Counted from the first letter of the stretch, positions 41,359 through 52,654 are shown. The stretch: 64,000 nucleotides of DNA from Phymatolithon calcareum (GCA_977006965.1 OZ345364.1:2170001-2234000), one strand, 5' to 3'. Translations and numbers: made by a program. The notes: a model not told the origin generated them from the letters alone.

Positions 41359-41789
41359 TTGCGAATTGGGGGGGGGAGGAAATGCAATGAAGTAGAAACA
41401 GTGAATAAATTCTGCACTCCGCCACTTTAAGTGTCTTCTCAGAGATCCCGAGACGTTTTATTGCAAAATGAAAAGCCGACGATACGACGCGGTGGTCGTG
41501 AAATGTTTCATATGCGCACACCAGTACATACCGCTGTGCGCATTGTTTGGACATTTCTAAACTGCGTACACCGTTTAGACATTGCCAAACGTTGTGCACT
41601 AAGTATAATTTGTAATTCTCATAAAGATTTGCAGAATACCCATCAGGCAGAGCTACAAGGGGTAACTTACTTTGTGACTACAATAAAGAGCCAGACAGGT
41701 TCTCTATATTGTTTACCTATCATTACACAGCCGAATACTTAAAAACTATACATTGTTGTGTCCAGGAGCTAAAGGAAAAAAGCTTTAGG

Positions 41790-44735
41790 TTAGTAATTCT
41801 TTTCAGATATGCAGGTAAATTGATATCCTCGCACAAGGAAGAAAATAGCATTTTTGCGCTCTTCCAAGGAATCAGAACACGAACTAAAAGAGAGTGACCT
41901 AGAATGCCGTTTCGTGAAATTAAACATGTCCGGCACAATAACAACAATTCTACGAAACGAAGTAGACGGAACACAATAGAGAAGTACGTCTTCCTCTGCT
42001 CCCCATGACATTGCGTAGCCAAATCTCTTACGTCCATATACCTCTACAACCTTAATATTTCCCGGATCTGGAGGAGCGGGCACCAAGCGACGGATTAAAA
42101 CGAATGGAACAGCTCCTTCCCGCTGAACACGATGTTCAAAAATCAACTGCAATATACCTGTTCGCGTTTCACTTCCACACATGTATTCAACAACGTCAAA
42201 TCGAAGACCAGTGCCATTGACGTCATCGTTCGCATAGGCAGTATGAAAATCTCTGTCTGTCGGTGTTCGTGGTTGCCAGTAGTAGTACACAGGAAATCTG
42301 ATCGATTTTCTTTGTTTCCAGAGATGACAATTCGTACAAATTTGTTTCTGTGCCAAGAGAAAGGGAGTCGCTTCTTCAGCCCCCTTTCCTCGTACCAATA
42401 AGGTAATTTCTCTCCCCTGTTCTTCAGCGTCTGATACGGAAGAGTCGAAAACGTTAAATGAGGCAGGCACGTGAGGTGGTACAGAATCGGGCGTTGAAAA
42501 TGATTCTCGTGTCCTGTGAACAACATCGGTAACAAGGGAATCAAGAACCAAACGCACGTCCGCAACGCTCAAGTCCATACCGGTTGGATTAACAGAATCA
42601 TTGGTAGAGATGGTACGCAATTTTAGGAGCTGCTGTCCCATTGAACCTATTTTTTTGTTCGTAGATTTGTAGCAAGACTTCGTTTCTTTGTGCATAGTTT
42701 CATTCGCATCGGATTCTCCTCGCCGAACACATCCAAAATTCACTAAATGGTCGCGCATGTGGTACATCAGTCTGTGAAGCTTCGTGCAAATTGGCCTTCC
42801 AAGCGCAGTACTTAGCTTTAGCCCGGCAGAAAAGCACACAGCTTGAATTTCATCAATATCTTCCAAGGATCTGAATCCCCTTGCCTCAGCTTGATTTACA
42901 CCCCGTAAAACGTATTGCATTCTGTCCAATTCTAGTGCTGCTTGTAACAGTACATCGTCATCAGGGTTGGTGTCAGGTTGCAGACCCATTAGACAAACCC
43001 AGAGAAAAGGGGTTATTTCTCGTCGGGTTTTTCCCGTCATTCCAGCATGAAGCTCATCCGCGCTGTTTCGGAAGGGCGCAACGTGCAACCCACAGACTCG
43101 TGGAATATCCCGAAAACGCTGGTTTGCAATACGAACGAGAGCAGACTTAGTTGCCATATTCTTGTTGTAGACTGTCGACTGAAAATCTTTGAAAGCCATG
43201 TCTGGCAGTATTCGTGCAGGTCCCAAGTCCAAAAAATGGAGTCTGTCGAATCCAATCGAGGAACAAAGGTGAAAGGGTTCGGTCCCCATGCCATGCAACG
43301 CGGCCAGCACGGGAGGCAGTGGATGTGCACTAGTTTTTTTAAGGAAGTCTTTCGCTCTTTTTAGCTCAGATGAGCTGCTTTCGAAGTAGCCCGATATTTT
43401 CCGATGTGCTCTGGCGACGACTAGCTGGCTCCGCACTGTGCGTGTAACGTTCCTCGCCCGTGCCTGCACACCAGATGTCTGTATTTGGAAGACACGGTTT
43501 CCTGTGGCGCCACCTCCTTGGCTGTGGAAGGTATCATCGGAATGCACATTCCAAAGTTCACCGTCAGATATTATTTCGTCCTCTCCATTCAGCGCTTTGC
43601 TCGGCATTGTGCAGATTGAACAGTCCATACAGCTTCCGGCTGACTTCAGGCAAAAAAATCCGCGCTCCTGAGGCTGATCGGACACAAGAGTGTTCAGTCG
43701 AAATAGCAACAGCTTTCCATCGAAAAGAATCCCATCTCTCGATCCCACAATTACTTCTTCCATGAGGAGGAACATAAATCTCTGGAAAAGCTCGCGGCGT
43801 TCGTCACGAATTTTTGCCGCGGAGTGAATTCCTCGCTCATCTTTCAACGAAGGAGCAATGCCTACTTCATGCCATGTTTTTGAAGAATTTCTGACATTCG
43901 CCAGACGTGCCCTAACTGCGTTTGCGCTTTGCGTACCGGAGCTCGAAAGAATTGTACTGTCCGCATATAAGTCAAATAAAACCAGTGGCAGTTCAAGATG
44001 GTTTTCTTCTGAATATTGTTTCATGGAGTTGGAGTCCAGTGCGGACGAGAACACACGCTCTGCACAGCTCCTTGTGTTTTTCTGATATGGCAAAATCGCG
44101 GACAGTCCCCCGGCGCGTTGCAATTCAGCTAGGATCATTTTCACCAAAGAGCGGAAGACTCCGGTGGTGTTTCTCCCATGAAGTGGTGTAGATATTTCGG
44201 CCACACGCCAGCTTTGGCGAGCAGCGCAAAGCTTTCTTGCTTGCTCAACGTAGTTGGCAAACGAACGCTCAGAAGGGAATTGCGTTTTAAAATCGACGCG
44301 ACCGGAGCATAGGTGTGAACAGCAGGGAGAGACGAAAAGCTTATAGTGGTCTTCAATCTCTCCTCGAGAGTACAAATTTTTGCAGCAGAATTGGAGAAGA
44401 GCTTCTGCTTGGGGGCAAAGTTCTGACAGAGGGGGAGTAAGCGTTTTGCAGATATCGAAAACACAAGAAGATTTATCTCCATACATTTTGTAAAACTCGA
44501 AAACGTCATCCGCGACTCGCAAACTCTGAGTTTCGGTCGAATTCGTACCCCAAAAGCTCGCGACCTCATTTGCGACATATTCGTCCCAATAAATTGGCTC
44601 GGCATTCGGTTCTGCGATCTCTCGTGCAGCCCTTGTGGCTGCATAGGTATTACGGTGCGCTGCAGATTGATGCCGTCCAAAAGTGATAGCAGAGGAAAAC
44701 CCTGCGTCACAGAGATCGCACGTAAACGAAGGCAT
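41790..44735 (-). CDS. KDZ/EnSpm-like transposase with N-terminal C2H2 finger
   Basis: The start at 44735 (MPSFTCDLCDAGFSSAITFG) gives 981 residues; an in-frame ATG at 44789 would add 18. Residues 5-26 form a C2H2 finger (CDLC, then HQSAAH). Near 250, LVLFDLYADSTILSSSGTQS matches the first-acid block of Plavaka/KDZ and CACTA-type transposases. CMDCSICTM near 373 is the expected Cys-rich insert, and FDRLHFLDLGPARILPD near 500 the second block. The C-terminal part is uncharacterised. Related in layout to the 23026-27108 transposase but clearly a different family. The frame is intact. The element's ends were not found. The partner gene follows downstream at 41358-39576. Confidence 0.7.
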   Translation of the reverse strand: MPSFTCDLCDAGFSSAITFGRHQSAAHRNTYAATRAAREIAEPNAEPIYWDEYVANEVASFWGTNSTETQSLRVADDVFEFYKMYGDKSSCVFDICKTLTPPLSELCPQAEALLQFCCKNLYSRGEIEDHYKLFVSPCCSHLCSGRVDFKTQFPSERSFANYVEQARKLCAARQSWRVAEISTPLHGRNTTGVFRSLVKMILAELQRAGGLSAILPYQKNTRSCAERVFSSALDSNSMKQYSEENHLELPLVLFDLYADSTILSSSGTQSANAVRARLANVRNSSKTWHEVGIAPSLKDERGIHSAAKIRDERRELFQRFMFLLMEEVIVGSRDGILFDGKLLLFRLNTLVSDQPQERGFFCLKSAGSCMDCSICTMPSKALNGEDEIISDGELWNVHSDDTFHSQGGGATGNRVFQIQTSGVQARARNVTRTVRSQLVVARAHRKISGYFESSSSELKRAKDFLKKTSAHPLPPVLAALHGMGTEPFHLCSSIGFDRLHFLDLGPARILPDMAFKDFQSTVYNKNMATKSALVRIANQRFRDIPRVCGLHVAPFRNSADELHAGMTGKTRREITPFLWVCLMGLQPDTNPDDDVLLQAALELDRMQYVLRGVNQAEARGFRSLEDIDEIQAVCFSAGLKLSTALGRPICTKLHRLMYHMRDHLVNFGCVRRGESDANETMHKETKSCYKSTNKKIGSMGQQLLKLRTISTNDSVNPTGMDLSVADVRLVLDSLVTDVVHRTRESFSTPDSVPPHVPASFNVFDSSVSDAEEQGREITLLVRGKGAEEATPFLLAQKQICTNCHLWKQRKSIRFPVYYYWQPRTPTDRDFHTAYANDDVNGTGLRFDVVEYMCGSETRTGILQLIFEHRVQREGAVPFVLIRRLVPAPPDPGNIKVVEVYGRKRFGYAMSWGAEEDVLLYCVPSTSFRRIVVIVPDMFNFTKRHSRSLSFSSCSDSLEERKNAIFFLVRGYQFTCISEKNY

Positions 44736-44789
44736 TTTTCCAGTTGCCGGCGGTATCTGTAGTCGTGGAGAGCTGTCGGATACCACCAA

Positions 44790-45671
44790 AAAATTTCAGA
44801 ATTAGCAACGGAAGAGAATAGTGCAATAACACTGTCAACTGCGAGTTACGCAAAGAATGAAGACTGTAGCGAAATGCTCATGTGCAAAGTCGAGAAAGAA
44901 CACTCACAATAAAGAAAATGAGAGAGCCTGCACTGCGTTACGCACAAGCGGCTTTCGGTAGAGTGCTATGTGAAGGATTAAAACGTCGAACAGTACAGTG
45001 TACTTGCGGGTTGTAGACTTGTTGCTGGGTTTAGGCAAGTCGACAGAAATTGGCTCTGCGGATGCAAACGAAACCAAAAGTTTTTAATTGTTTTTCTGTA
45101 GTACAAAATTTGGTAAGCCAAAGCTTATTAATAATTAATATTGTTTTTCTGTAGTTGAAAAATAGGAATTTCCGCTCTACTCACTCGAAATTAATCGTAA
45201 ACCTGAAACGTGGAGTAGGAGAGTAAAATCAATTTATGAACCCGTCCTGTCCAAAACTTTCACTTTTCCTAAATCCTGGAAAACGAAAGGTCACAAGCAC
45301 GAACGCTTTGTGACTCGTTTGATTTAATGTGACTGTTTTGCGGTCTGTGACAAGTGATTTGGCGACAAGTGTACCCAAGTCTTGCTCTGTGCTTCCGTAC
45401 CGCCCAACTGTAGGGTATGATTGACACAGGCACGAAAACGTGACCTGAGCGTTGTGTCCACAAGCTTGACCTGGGCGCTTGTCATATGACCGACGCCCAG
45501 GTTGCGCAAATCGGTGCCATTGTCAGCCCAAGGAAGTTCCCGATGATAGCCCAGACCTCGACTCTGTATGATATCAATATGACATGCTGATGTACAAGCA
45601 ATGTCGTCTGTCTTCTCGCTTTCGCAGACGGCAGTTCTGCACTGCATAAATTGTTTTTTTAGATAAAGTAC
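44790..45671. other. no gene seen
   Basis: Contains a direct repeat of TTGTTTTTCTGTAGT (near 45089 and 45142). Short frames on either strand lack support. It may include the upstream terminal part of the second transposase element. Confidence 0.4.
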
Positions 45672-46439
45672 TGGGCCTTCCTGAAACACAAAATAAGACG
45701 CGACGTATTTGGGGAGAGCGTGACTGATTTTTGTGCTTTTTAACCCCTGTGTGTCCTGAAACACAAAATTTTGCACGCATCAGTGGTACTAAACACTGTA
45801 ATTCCGAGCGCGGAAGTGGGTTGGAAGTTTCCACTCCTAGCATCTTGGGTGGAATCAGTACATGCTGGCAATACGGTTGAGCTGTGCACGCAGAACAGAA
45901 AATGGCCACCCAGATCCAACGCTAGCCGACCATTCCGCACAACATCTCTCATTTCACGCTTACACATGCACGTAAGAACATGAGTGTGGCGTTTGCTGTG
46001 CTTTTCGGGTCGTTTATTTGTTCAATTTGAGGGCAAGTCTTGTTGGGATGAACCAAATTCTTACCACGCTTATGCCGCAACTTAGCGTAGAAGCTAACAA
46101 TCTGTTTGGGGGTGAGTAGGATCTCAAAATTCCTCTTTATCGATGTTTGGTTACTGGGAGATGACCGAACGAATACACGACAAAATTCAGAGACGCCACC
46201 AAAGACTTAGAGTTTGGATCTTCTCCCTAACAACAGCTACTGTACTGGCGTGCTTAATCATCACAGTCGAGAGCATATCCAGTAGTATCCGTGGTGGGAG
46301 TGTGTGCAGCGGCTGAGCGTCGATTTAAATGTTCGCTTTTCAAGAGCAACCATGACTTGAGCATCGGTTTATTCATTCTACAATTAGACTATCACATGAC
46401 ATTCGTAAAATAGGATTGAAGCCAAGAGCTTCAACGCTC

Positions 46440-46640
46440 AATTTTTCATTTTGAGAGAAACCATCATCATTTGCATTAATTGATCATGCCTCTTATCCTC
46501 CCGCTCACGCCTCGCTCTCTCCTCCGCTATCTGTTCTGCACGTTCTTTCCGTTCTTCCTCTCACTGCTCTGTACGATCTTTCCGCTCTTCTTCTCCCTGT
46601 TCGGCACGATCCTTGCGCTCCCCTTCTCGCCGGTTTTGAT
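46440..46640 (-). pseudogene. charged coiled-coil C-terminus, broken
   Basis: Minus-strand reading: DQNRREGERKDRAEQGEEER, then KDRTEQ, a stop, then EEERKERAEQIAEERARRE and MQMMMVSLKMKN before the natural stop near 46448. The eight-residue ERKDRAEQ-like unit is repeated three times. The internal stop and the absence of a clean upstream exon point to a remnant. Helical, highly charged C-termini of this type occur in transposon-encoded Myb-like proteins, among many others. Confidence 0.45.
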
Positions 46641-47107
46641 CTTGAACTATCTGTAAATTGAGAAGACTTGTCAACTCTCCACCATCGCTAGTTTCTCTTC
46701 GCATTCCGGATTACCGTCGATGTACCAAGGGACGCGGGAGGGCCTACTGTATCTTTCGCGACGAATTGTCCCCGTTTTCAGGCTCACGCACGGATACGCC
46801 ATCATTATTACTGTCGCCATCTTCGTCATCAATGCCTTGGGTGAGCTCTCAGATCCTGTGCCGAGCTCGTGCCGAACGAGAGGAGAGAAAGGGGGCTTAT
46901 GAGGCAATAGCATGCAATAGCCATGGGTGAAAGAACAGGCTATATCCTAGCAGCTTTGACTACTGCCCATGTCGGAGAGCGGGTTGATCGAAAGCGAAAG
47001 GGAGATCGAATGGGATGGAGATACATGAGCGTGGAAAGAACAAGTTTCAGAGAGCGGAGTGCCAGCTGTCCCCAATTCCGTAAATCCCGTTTTGGGACGG
47101 TACCAAA

Positions 47108-47142
47108 TTTTTCTCACTAGGGGGTGGCTCTAGTGAGAAAAA
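47108..47142. repeat. 13-bp stem hairpin
   Basis: TTTTTCTCACTAG and CTAGTGAGAAAAA flank a 9-nt loop. On either strand it ends in a run of T's, so it could act as a small terminator-like structure; function unknown. Confidence 0.6.
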
Positions 47143-47211
47143 CTGCGTTTGCGACTACAAAACGAGACAGGTTTAGTACGCACAAATCCCGTTTTTGTAT
47201 TTTCAGGAAGG

Positions 47212-48929
47212 CCCCACTGTCGCGCTTACCTGATGTGAGCGCTTCACAGCAACCAAACAAAAGGGCAGATGCCTGAAACACAACAAACAGAGACGCTTTA
47301 CCTTCACTTCTTTTCGTCTAAACTTCGCAACAACCGAACAAACTCGCAGTTCAATGCCCCCTCTTCTCTGTAGCTTGCCCATGGTGCTCGCTTAGGTAGG
47401 GGTTCCACCCGCACTCTACATGCCCGGGTCTTGCCCTCAGCACTCATCAGGGAGTCCGGCAGCGGTCGCGTGTAAACGCAATGACCGCACATAACAGCGG
47501 CGAACACAGCCGCAAACCATCATTCGCGCGTCCAATCCACAGGCGCGCCCATTAGTAGAATACCTTTTCAGCGGTCTCAGCGTGCCCTCAGCATCACCCG
47601 CCCATCAGCATCGTGCGTCAGCGCGCTCATAACGCGCCCGATCCTTGCCACTGCACGCGCCCGACGAACCATTGCGTACGCGGAGCAGCTCCAGGTGACC
47701 ATTGGAGCCAGCTGCCACTTGAAGTTCCCACAGATGTGTCGCCCATTCGGATGGCGCCACCAGAGCTTGGTGACCATATCAGGCAACCGACACTCAGCCC
47801 AATTGGCAAGTATGATCGTTGTGCTCGGTTGATCAGTCCAGCTTACAGCTGATTACTTCTTGTATATGACCGAAAAACACAAGGGAAAAAGGAGGATCCT
47901 ACAGCATTATCTGAAATCAGCACCCACTCAAAAAAATTAGAAAAACATGGTGAACATGCATGTTGCTGCATAAGTTCTAGTTTCGTGGGTGCATTCATAT
48001 GTTTCTCTTCTGCGTGACAGTCAATCTGAGCACCCGCTATATTGTACCTGTTTTTGTAACAAACTTCGTAACGTTCTGTAGCTGTTCCACTTTTGAAGAA
48101 AGGTGACATTCAGACTTGACAAAAACAGAAAAGGCAAGAGCAATAGCGCACTGTAATGGAAAATGTTCGTCTTGTTTCATATATTTCAATTGGGCCTACA
48201 CATTTTGAAATAAATTTAATTTGCGCACAATTTACAGTCGAAAGAAAACGCAGGTGCCAGATTAGATGTTTATTTTCGAAAATATCTTACAAATAACGAA
48301 ATATTCTCAAATCAGTCTACGAATGAATTTTTTTTGTTTTCCTTATTACGTTCTAATATTAAGACAAGAAAAAACCCTAAACTTCTCTTTCATGCTCCAA
48401 ATAAATATTAATAAGGTAGTTTTGTGGCATATCAACCCTTTTCTGTTTAAAAAAACAGGGTGCAATAGAGGTGCAGAAAGCAATCGGCAATGAAATTTCT
48501 TTCGTCCTTGCCCACTCTGTACCCCAATTTGCACCCTCTCTGCGCACTACTATTAAGACATAGTCCCGAGGGCCTTGCAGCAGTGACTAGGAACGCCCAT
48601 GAGGGACACAAAGGGGAGATATTTACTAAAGACCTAGATGTAATGCCCCCAGCTATAGAGTGTCCAAAAAGCAACAAATAGTGCAAGCTTTAACTTTTCA
48701 TGAATACTCAAGTTCGAGTACTACTAGTATAGATATTGGACTGAACAAGATGGATTCTCTTGATTTATTGCGTTCAAGAATATTTTTTCTGCTCTAGAAA
48801 CTGTCAGCGAGCTTTTAATAGTACAGTGGTACGGCTGTCGAGGTGATTAAATACTGTTAGGGTACGACTCGTGATAATACCACTTGCTCAATTTCATCAT
48901 GTGTAGTAAGCAGACTCGTGAATTATCTA
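47212..48929. other. no supported gene
   Basis: Several frames of 60-80 codons occur on both strands without recognisable domains. AT-rich between 48100 and 48450. I see no repeat or RNA gene. Confidence 0.4.
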
Positions 48930-49560
48930 GGATGCTACCTTCTGGAACTACCATGAGTGCTGTCGTCCGAGGCCGTATCTCTGACAACCGGACTCTTCTT
49001 TATAAAAGAATGAAGACGTCTGCCTACTGATACTATCATGAGTGTGGTCGTCGGAAGCAGTATCACGAGAAACCACACTTATGTCAATAATACATTCGGC
49101 GATCCTCTAAGTTGCTACGTACAGGTACTGTCGTGAGTGTTATCGCGAGAGATAGTATTTTCGCTAACCACACTAATGAGAAGATCCGGATATGTTGAAT
49201 TATCTACATGCTTCCGAACACTATCATGAATGTGGTCGCCGCCGATTATGTCTCCAACGACCACACTCACGTATCAACTAATTAACTTAATATTTTAAGT
49301 TTGAGCCTCACAATACAATCATGAATACAGTTTCCCGACATACTATCTTCGGCTACTACATTCATGTAAAAACCTGGTCCAGTTCATTCTTTAGGATGGC
49401 GCCTCCTGATACTATCAAGAGTTTTGGATCCAGGATAATATCTCCAGACACTACATTAATGTTTGTAATCGAATCGGCTTGATCTTCAAGATCTGCCCAG
49501 TGATACTACTATGAGTTTAATCTCAGGAGATAATATCCTCTTCAGCGCAGCTCATGTGGC
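48930..49560. repeat. degenerate tandem array, about 95-bp units with internal inverted repeats
   Basis: Seven units begin with variants of TACTATCATGAGTGTGGTCG at about 48951, 49036, 49131, 49224, 49320, 49415 and 49509, spaced 86-96 bp. In most units an inverse of the start (ACCACACTCATG variants) follows 35-45 bp later, so each unit can fold as a hairpin. It lies upstream of the recombinase gene. Confidence 0.8.
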
Positions 49561-50217
49561 AAGCGATGCTGTTGTTCTCTAAATCGCCGTCTCCGTCGTT
49601 ACTATTATCGTGTCAAATTCATCGCGTTTCAACTTTACAAACGGATAGCAGCACTTAAAAGAGACGTAAGGCAGAAATTAATCTTACAAGGTCTGGAATC
49701 CGACATAAGAAGATGATGCTTTATTGTAAATTGTAGTTTGCGTACATGAATGACATGGAAGGGATAGTTTTCCAGAGTTGTAGGTCGGTTGGCCTATACC
49801 CTCGAAGTCTATCTGACGCTCGCTATATCTAGAGCTCCCATTTTCGCCTTCAATCTTCTCATCTTCTTCCCGGGCTACATCTTTGTTCACCGATACTAAT
49901 GCGTCAGCAAGTGAATTGGAATCAATCGAAAAAAAACACATAATAGTCCCTGCACTATATAACGAGCGAGGCAGAGTACGCGACATGAATTTCTGTAATA
50001 AATCAGTGTGAGACAACTTTTCATAAAGGGAGCCTCGATTCTTTTTAAGCTAGTGCACTATTCTTGCACTCTGGACTAGGCGAGGACGAATGCTTTTTCC
50101 AGATCTTTTAATTTATAAGATGGAAAAATTCTGGTTTAACCTAATCACGGCATTAGCCGAACTGTTTTGAAGCTAACTTGCGTTTGTCGATTTTGATCCC
50201 AGGTTCGAAGCTCTGGG
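49561..50217. other. upstream region of the recombinase gene
   Basis: A TATA-like TTTAATTTATAAG occurs near 50106-50118, about 100 bp before the ATG. A 110-codon minus-strand frame (50016-49684) has no recognisable features. Confidence 0.4.
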
Positions 50218-51471
50218 ATGACGAAGAAAAACGATGGCAAAAAGACAGGAAAATCTATCGAATCTATCGGGGTCCGTTTCCGAGGTATTGAGAAACATGG
50301 GCTACAGTCGGAGGCAGAGCTGTGCAAGGTATCGCATTCAAAATCTACATTAAAGAACATAAAGCTTGCGAGAAGAGTCATAGGGGACTTTGCTTTGAAA
50401 CTTAATGTACAAGATCCGAAGCAAGTTACTCCAGCAACTTCAAGGTTTCTGATGAACTTGCTGTACTCCTACTGCTACATGGGCACACCAAAAGCCCTTT
50501 CAGATGATACGATGGGAGGATTGATTCAGGGACTCAGAAATGTTTACTTGGAGCATGGACATCGCGGCACGTGGCACATTGACGGGAAAGCAGAACAGGT
50601 AAATGGGAATCCTCTCATAGGAAACGAGGATATAAAACGGCTGAGAGCCTCGCACAGGGTATACTTGGCGCACATTGGTCGTACGAAACGACGAGCACGG
50701 CCCCTATCTGTCGCACTTGTATGTGAGCACGCTAAGCGCTTCTGGTTTGGATGTGGTCGTCAAATTGACTACAGGGACGTACTACTACATACAATCATGG
50801 TGGTTGGGCTAAATGCGGGTCTAAGATTCGATGAAGTGTGCAAGATGCGCATGGAACACGAAACTGTTCTTCCTGGAGTACAGGGAAATGGCAGCATATT
50901 ACTGTACATTCCTGAATCAATTAAGAATTCCACAAAAGGGCGAGAATACGAATTAAAAGAATGGCCAGGAAATACAAAAATGAGGACGTCTATGATTATG
51001 GATCCGTTTCTTGCACTATTATCATGGATAAACACAAGAGGAAATAGAGAAGGGTTCCTATTCTGTGATGTCAACAGCAAGAATATGATCATTACAAGTA
51101 AGGCATGGAGTGTAAGTGAATTCACGGAGTTCCTTCGTATGAGACTTCGCTTGTGTGGGGTCGGATCTGGAAGCCTGCAGATGTATTCTGGTCACTCTCT
51201 CAAACGTGGAGCAGTGCAGCTATACAGAGCCCTTGGAATTATGGACGAACAAATCATGGAAATAATTCAAATGACTGGAACAAACGCATATGCGAATTAC
51301 TGCGAAGCATACAACGATTGCTCGCCAACGCAGCTGCCGCGATTTACAAATGTGAAGGACTTTATGAAACATGCAAAGACGTTAATGCTGGAGAACAAGA
51401 CTACAGTTGATAAAAATAATGGAAACCGTGCTGATGTTGAAAATTCTGAAGATGTACCTGAGTATGCATAA
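50218..51471 (+). CDS. tyrosine recombinase (Crypton/DIRS-like)
   Basis: 417 residues from ATG 50218. The N-terminal part (about 40-130) is helical and could be the SAM-like core-binding domain. The catalytic domain shows box I at 195-210 (VVGLNAGLRFDEVCKM, Arg203), a Lys-bearing beta region (SIKNSTKGREY, Lys236 or Lys240) and box II at 325-335 (GHSLKRGAVQLY, His326). The tyrosine region is MTGTNAYANYCEAYN, with Tyr361 the likely nucleophile. Box II normally reads H-x-x-R; here the fourth position is Lys329 with Arg330 next, which may weaken or shift catalysis. Such enzymes integrate and excise circular intermediates without target duplication. Eukaryotic carriers are Cryptons, DIRS elements and fungal Starships. 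A possible DNA-binding partner follows on the same strand. Confidence 0.75.
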   Translation: MTKKNDGKKTGKSIESIGVRFRGIEKHGLQSEAELCKVSHSKSTLKNIKLARRVIGDFALKLNVQDPKQVTPATSRFLMNLLYSYCYMGTPKALSDDTMGGLIQGLRNVYLEHGHRGTWHIDGKAEQVNGNPLIGNEDIKRLRASHRVYLAHIGRTKRRARPLSVALVCEHAKRFWFGCGRQIDYRDVLLHTIMVVGLNAGLRFDEVCKMRMEHETVLPGVQGNGSILLYIPESIKNSTKGREYELKEWPGNTKMRTSMIMDPFLALLSWINTRGNREGFLFCDVNSKNMIITSKAWSVSEFTEFLRMRLRLCGVGSGSLQMYSGHSLKRGAVQLYRALGIMDEQIMEIIQMTGTNAYANYCEAYNDCSPTQLPRFTNVKDFMKHAKTLMLENKTTVDKNNGNRADVENSEDVPEYA

Positions 51472-51677
51472 ATAACTAAAAATATCAATTCTTTTCTGGG
51501 AGTGCTGTATGCAGAGCAGAACTGTGTGAGTGGGATAGATACTGCAAGCCTCGTAAGGATTTTATGTTTTCCCAGAACTTGTCTCAAGTGGGAACCATGG
51601 AAATAAGATAAATGTAGAACTGAGGTGACTAGATCTTCCCGAACCTCGACCATGCGTCACCGAACTTCGACGTCGTG

Positions 51678-52358
51678 ATGGAGCGTGTCAAAGACGCAAA
51701 GAAAATCCAAGGTGGTGGGAGCGGTGAGGGATTTCAGGACCCTGAACAGCTGCAGAATGAGGCGGGAGATTATCGGGCCAAGGTTCAGGAGGACATTTTT
51801 CTTCATACCAGCAGCTCTGCTTTTAAAGAAGACATGTTTGAAACCGTTGGAAACAACGACAAAGAAATATGGAAAACTCAACTTTATTCGACACTTAAGC
51901 ATCTTTCCGGGTCCATAGACGGAGAAACTGGTGCATTGAATTCCATATCGCCCGTTCCCCAAACAAGCGTGCTCAACGCAACTAATACAGTTCCAATGAG
52001 GCAGCACATTCCCGGTCTTCCAAAAAATATTGAAGATTTGATACATCTGTGGAGGAAAGGAAGTCCAACCCTCGGATTTCGCCCGGTTTTTATGTACAAC
52101 TCCGCGGAGAGGCGAAAGCTACTTATCCCGGGGTATAAAAACGCGAATTGGGTATCGAGCGGTCAGAAACGTGCATATCAAAGACTGAAAGCCTTTGCTA
52201 AGGCCGTTTCGAAGTGTAATGACAATATTTCGGATATATTTTGCGAAGGCTCTGACGCTGATTGGCAAAAGGCTGCAGAGGTTTTCAATGAGAAGTGGTC
52301 TTTGAAACAGTCAAAGAAGAAGCTCTCCTCTTTAGAAGCAATCGTTAAAAAATCATGA
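51678..52358 (+). CDS. possible GCR1_C-like DNA-binding partner of the recombinase
   Basis: 226 residues from ATG 51678, 206 bp after the recombinase stop. The first half is polar. Residues about 112-180 read GLPKNIEDLIHLWRKGSPTL, then RPVFMYNSAERRKLLIPG, NW and KRAYQRLKAFAKAV. The pattern of Leu-Trp, Gly, Arg-rich and KRAY/RLK helices recalls the GCR1_C domain found at the end of many Crypton recombinases and in yeast Gcr1. If this holds, the usual single Crypton protein is split here into two genes. The similarity is by eye and weak. Confidence 0.45.
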   Translation: MERVKDAKKIQGGGSGEGFQDPEQLQNEAGDYRAKVQEDIFLHTSSSAFKEDMFETVGNNDKEIWKTQLYSTLKHLSGSIDGETGALNSISPVPQTSVLNATNTVPMRQHIPGLPKNIEDLIHLWRKGSPTLGFRPVFMYNSAERRKLLIPGYKNANWVSSGQKRAYQRLKAFAKAVSKCNDNISDIFCEGSDADWQKAAEVFNEKWSLKQSKKKLSSLEAIVKKS

Positions 52359-52654
52359 CTTTGCGATACGTATCTAGACAGTACATCATCATCTACGTAC
52401 TTCCGGAACACCATGAAGAAAAACAATTCCCCTTTTTACAAAAATTGAAAAGTGAACGTTAAATACTTGACTTTAGCCATATTTTTCCTATGGTTCTCAC
52501 TACCATTTCGAATACATTCTTTTCAAGCACCACACTACTTTTTAGTGTCCAGACTTTGGTCATAACGGTCCTTGCAATATCCGTCACATAGTCGGAATCG
52601 ATTCAAAATTGTTCACGGACACTATCTGCAATTAGGTGAGGTAAGAAAAGAGGG

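Larger units (their letters stand above)
45672..47208. mobile_element. possible 1.5-kb TIR element with a coiled-coil gene remnant
   Basis: GGGCCTTCCTGAAACACAAAA at the left is matched in inverse at 47190-47208 (GGGGCCTTCCTGAAAATACA on the minus strand). Both ends are flanked by ACT, a possible 3-bp target duplication. Inside is a minus-strand coiled-coil remnant. PIF/Harbinger elements encode a Myb-like second protein with a similar charged tail, but no transposase is present, so the class is open. Confidence 0.4.

Noticed and set aside
47108-47142. CACTA-type transposon end (CACTAGGGGG)
   Set aside because: It is one arm of a 13-bp hairpin and no partner end was found.
49684-50016. 110-codon minus-strand frame
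   Set aside because: No domain, no promoter and no second copy.
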